Part shown: piece by piece, positions 62,688 through 64,000 of the stretch
Layout of the letters: each line of letters starts with the position of its first letter
Position numbering within the stretch: the first letter of the stretch is position 1
Source: Belnapia sp. F-4-1
GTDB taxonomy: Bacteria; Pseudomonadota; Alphaproteobacteria; Acetobacterales; Acetobacteraceae
DNA length: 64,000 bases
Reading direction: 5' to 3'
NCBI RefSeq assembly: GCF_000802185.1
Contig: NZ_KN676113.1
Location: 956,372-1,020,371, forward strand
Notes under the pieces: generated by a model
Seen by the model: only the letters and a program-made list of their open reading frames with translations
Database searches by the model: none
What the model was told of the DNA's origin: nothing
Position numbers and translations under genes: made by a program

Positions 62688-62713
62688 GGAAGGCAGGTTA
62701 ATCCTTGCCTTCC
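62688..62713 (+). terminator. Inverted repeat downstream of copA
   Basis: GGAAGGCA at 62688-62695 and TGCCTTCC at 62706-62713 form a perfect 8-bp stem with a 10-base loop, 28 bases after the copA stop. No T-run follows, so it may be a weak or Rho-assisted terminator, or an mRNA-stabilising hairpin. Confidence 0.4.
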
Positions 62714-62871
62714 CCGGCGTGCCGGGCGTGGATTGAAACTGCCGCATATTGCTCATCGTCGCTCGCCAGAAGGTATCGAGGCAAGGACGTGATGCATTCG
62801 GCGCCCGGACAGTCTCCGGGCGCCGTGGATGCTTCGGCTAATTGGCAGTCCACCCGGCCGCCTGCTACCGT

Positions 62872-63222
62872 TCAGTGCCTGTGCTGACTTGCGCCGCCCG
62901 ACGCGGTTCCTCCGGCGCCCTGCCGCATCATCTGGTCGCAATGAGCCATCATCGCCTGCATGTCGGGGCTCATCGTGGCGCCCTGCCGCATCTGCTGACG
63001 CATCTGCGCGCAGTGGGCCATCATCTGCTCCATGGTCATGCCGGACATGTTGTGGCCCTGCATGCTGGACATGTTGTGCCCAGCCATGCCCTGGGAACCC
63101 ATGCCAGACATGCCGCCGGTCTGCTGGGCGGGCGGCGGGGTCTGCTGCTGGGCGCAGGCCGCGAGCGATAAGCCCAGTGCCAGCGCGAGGCCAGTGCGGC
63201 GAAGTGTCCCGATGTAGATCAT
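62872..63222 (-). CDS. Methionine/histidine-rich lipoprotein (probable copper binder)
   Basis: A 116-aa lipoprotein: the signal peptide (TGLALALGLSLAACAQQQ) has the lipobox LAAC, then a Pro/Gln linker and a Met-rich region with repeated M-x-x-M and H-N-M units (GGMSGMGSQGMAGHNMSS, GHNMSGMTMEQMMAHC, two copies of AHC-x-QM), ending in SQHRH. Met/His clusters bind Cu(I) in the periplasm. GAAGGAGATA precedes the ATG. It is reversed relative to copA and converges on it. Confidence 0.82.
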   Translation of the reverse strand: MIYIGTLRRTGLALALGLSLAACAQQQTPPPAQQTGGMSGMGSQGMAGHNMSSMQGHNMSGMTMEQMMAHCAQMRQQMRQGATMSPDMQAMMAHCDQMMRQGAGGTASGGASQHRH

Positions 63223-63387
63223 CCCAGCGTATCTCCTTCGTTATCGTGTGCACCGCCGTTGGTTGGCCGCGGCGCGAGCAGGCGCCGACGGCCCGCCTCG
63301 TTGCGGGGAACGCCACCGTATCTGCGAAGATGCCGGGCGCCTCCGTCCGGAACGCGAATGCCGTGTGACAAAGTATGAAAGCGCCCC

Positions 63388-63418
63388 TTGACCCTCCCAC
63401 GGCGGCAGGTCCCAGGTT
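63388..63418 (+). promoter_or_regulatory. Degenerate CueR-like promoter
   Basis: TTGACC at 63388-63393, a 19-base spacer and CAGGTT at 63413-63418 mirror the other three promoters. The palindrome is reduced to CCTCCC-ACGGC-GGCAGG (one mismatch between arms). It points at the small gene at 63456. Weaker evidence than for the other three. Confidence 0.4.
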
Positions 63419-63455
63419 CGCGGGCGGCTCACCGTAGACCGGGAAGGAGACGTTC

Positions 63456-63653
63456 GTGCCGGAAGGATCACATCTCGAGGACCAAATTCTGGCGGCGCTT
63501 GAGCGGGCTCTGGCCGAGGGTCGGTTGGAGGCGGCCGAGCACCTGCTTCGCGCCCTGGAAGCGCTTTGTGAGGATGGCCTGCCGGGGTCATCCCTGGCGG
63601 TCGCTCATCTGGTCGCTTCCGAGGAGGGAGTGCCGAAGCGGTCCGGCCGCTGA
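63456..63653 (+). CDS. Small helical protein at the edge of the copper island
   Basis: A 65-aa acidic helical protein (HLEDQILAALERALAEGRLE, then AAEHLLRALEALCEDG) with a single Cys. The GTG start at 63456 is chosen because GGAAGGAG lies 6 bases upstream. It has no signal peptide. A degenerate CueR-like promoter upstream suggests copper control, but the function is unknown. Confidence 0.6.
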   Translation: MPEGSHLEDQILAALERALAEGRLEAAEHLLRALEALCEDGLPGSSLAVAHLVASEEGVPKRSGR

Positions 63654-64000
63654 GAGCAGCACCGGCCCAAGCTGAGAGCAGGGGTTGGGAGGCGACCTCT
63701 TGAGCCGCTTGGTTCGCTACGGCACCGTCGGGGGGCGTGCCGAGAATCCGGGACGGAACCCCGAGAGCGACGAAGCTCATCGGGCCATCTGTCGCTCGTG
63801 CTGTTCATCGCGCGCCGGGCGCGGATCGCCAGGCACCACTCACGGTGCGGCGAGGCTGGTCCGCGCTAACAACGCGGCTCTGCTTGCCCTCTTAATGCGG
63901 ATCGCGACGACGTCCGCCAAGCGGGGGCGGTCTGACGCGGGTCAGAGCCGCCCCACGGAGGGGGGTAAGCCACCCCACCCGCTCCAGAGTGGCGCCTGCC
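63654..64000. other. 347-bp end of window without a recognised gene
   Basis: No gene is supported. A strong imperfect hairpin lies at 63924-63954: GGGGCGG plus TCTGAC pair with GTCAGA and CCGCCCC around a GCGG loop, with one bulged G. It could be a terminator or attenuator for sequence beyond the window. Confidence 0.4.

Noticed and set aside
62707-62740. CRISPR array
   Set aside because: Only one repeat-like unit is present and no cas genes were seen, so it is reported only as a curiosity.
63241-63780. 179-codon minus-strand frame at the right end
   Set aside because: Pro/Arg-rich shadow crossing a better-supported small gene with a ribosome site.

Overview
The window is high-GC, densely packed bacterial chromosome. 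Gene families point to an alphaproteobacterium, most likely Acetobacteraceae (Roseomonas-like): four tripartite-tricarboxylate 'Bug' receptors, a hybrid malic enzyme with a phosphotransacetylase domain, HrcA, OpgH, and many ATGA/GTGA/TTGA stop-start overlaps. The species assignment is inference.

The left 39.6 kb is ordinary metabolic chromosome. It runs: the end of an exopolysaccharide/O-antigen locus (partial ligase/polymerase and a priming sugar transferase, 3-1533); a leftward catabolic operon with an acyl-CoA ligase, acyl-CoA dehydrogenase, alpha/beta hydrolase and NicX-like ring-opening dioxygenase, divergent from a MarR regulator (1530-6676); a lipoprotein; a Bug receptor, small exported protein, MFS transporter and GMC oxidoreductase; a second Bug receptor; OpgH-type glucosyltransferase and a phospholipase-D cardiolipin synthase; an operon of TIM-barrel isomerase, enolase-superfamily enzyme and Bug receptor; a flavin monooxygenase beside a complete TctCBA transporter; a SapC-like protein; a GH1-like hydrolase; hrcA; a DUF4096 transposase-derived protein; a GAF-EAL protein; phosphomannomutase and galU; a VWA protein coupled to a membrane J-protein; a proline-rich exported protein; maeB; a glycolipid-binding-like protein.

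From about 39.7 kb the window becomes accessory. A low-GC PD-(D/E)XK nuclease-like gene (40271-41785) converges on a four-gene Tn7-like module read leftward, tnsA-tnsB-tnsC-tniQ (47428 to 41811), each gene overlapping the next. The TnsA-like protein has lost two of its expected catalytic residues, while TnsB keeps a clean D-D-E triad. Alternating GTCAAC/GTTGAC hexamers ending in ACA at 47594 are a candidate transposon end. Just outside lies a Lon-type AAA+ ATPase without a protease domain (47692-49305). It is followed by a VOC protein, small unknown genes, two unpaired MbcA/ParS/Xre antitoxin-like proteins and a receiver-only protein whose phosphoacceptor position is Ser.

The right 10 kb (53782-63653) is a copper-resistance island: CopZ, CueR, a Cys/His exported protein, DUF305, DUF411, CopC, CopD, a Spy/CpxP-like protein, CopA P1B-ATPase, a Met-rich lipoprotein and a small helical protein. 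Three near-identical CueR-type promoters (TTGACC, 19-bp spacer with a CTTCCCA/TGGGAAG palindrome) precede copZ, cueR and copA, with a degenerate fourth before the last gene, so the island probably behaves as one CueR regulon. A broken DUF4238 gene sits inside it. No rRNA, tRNA or CRISPR array was recognised.
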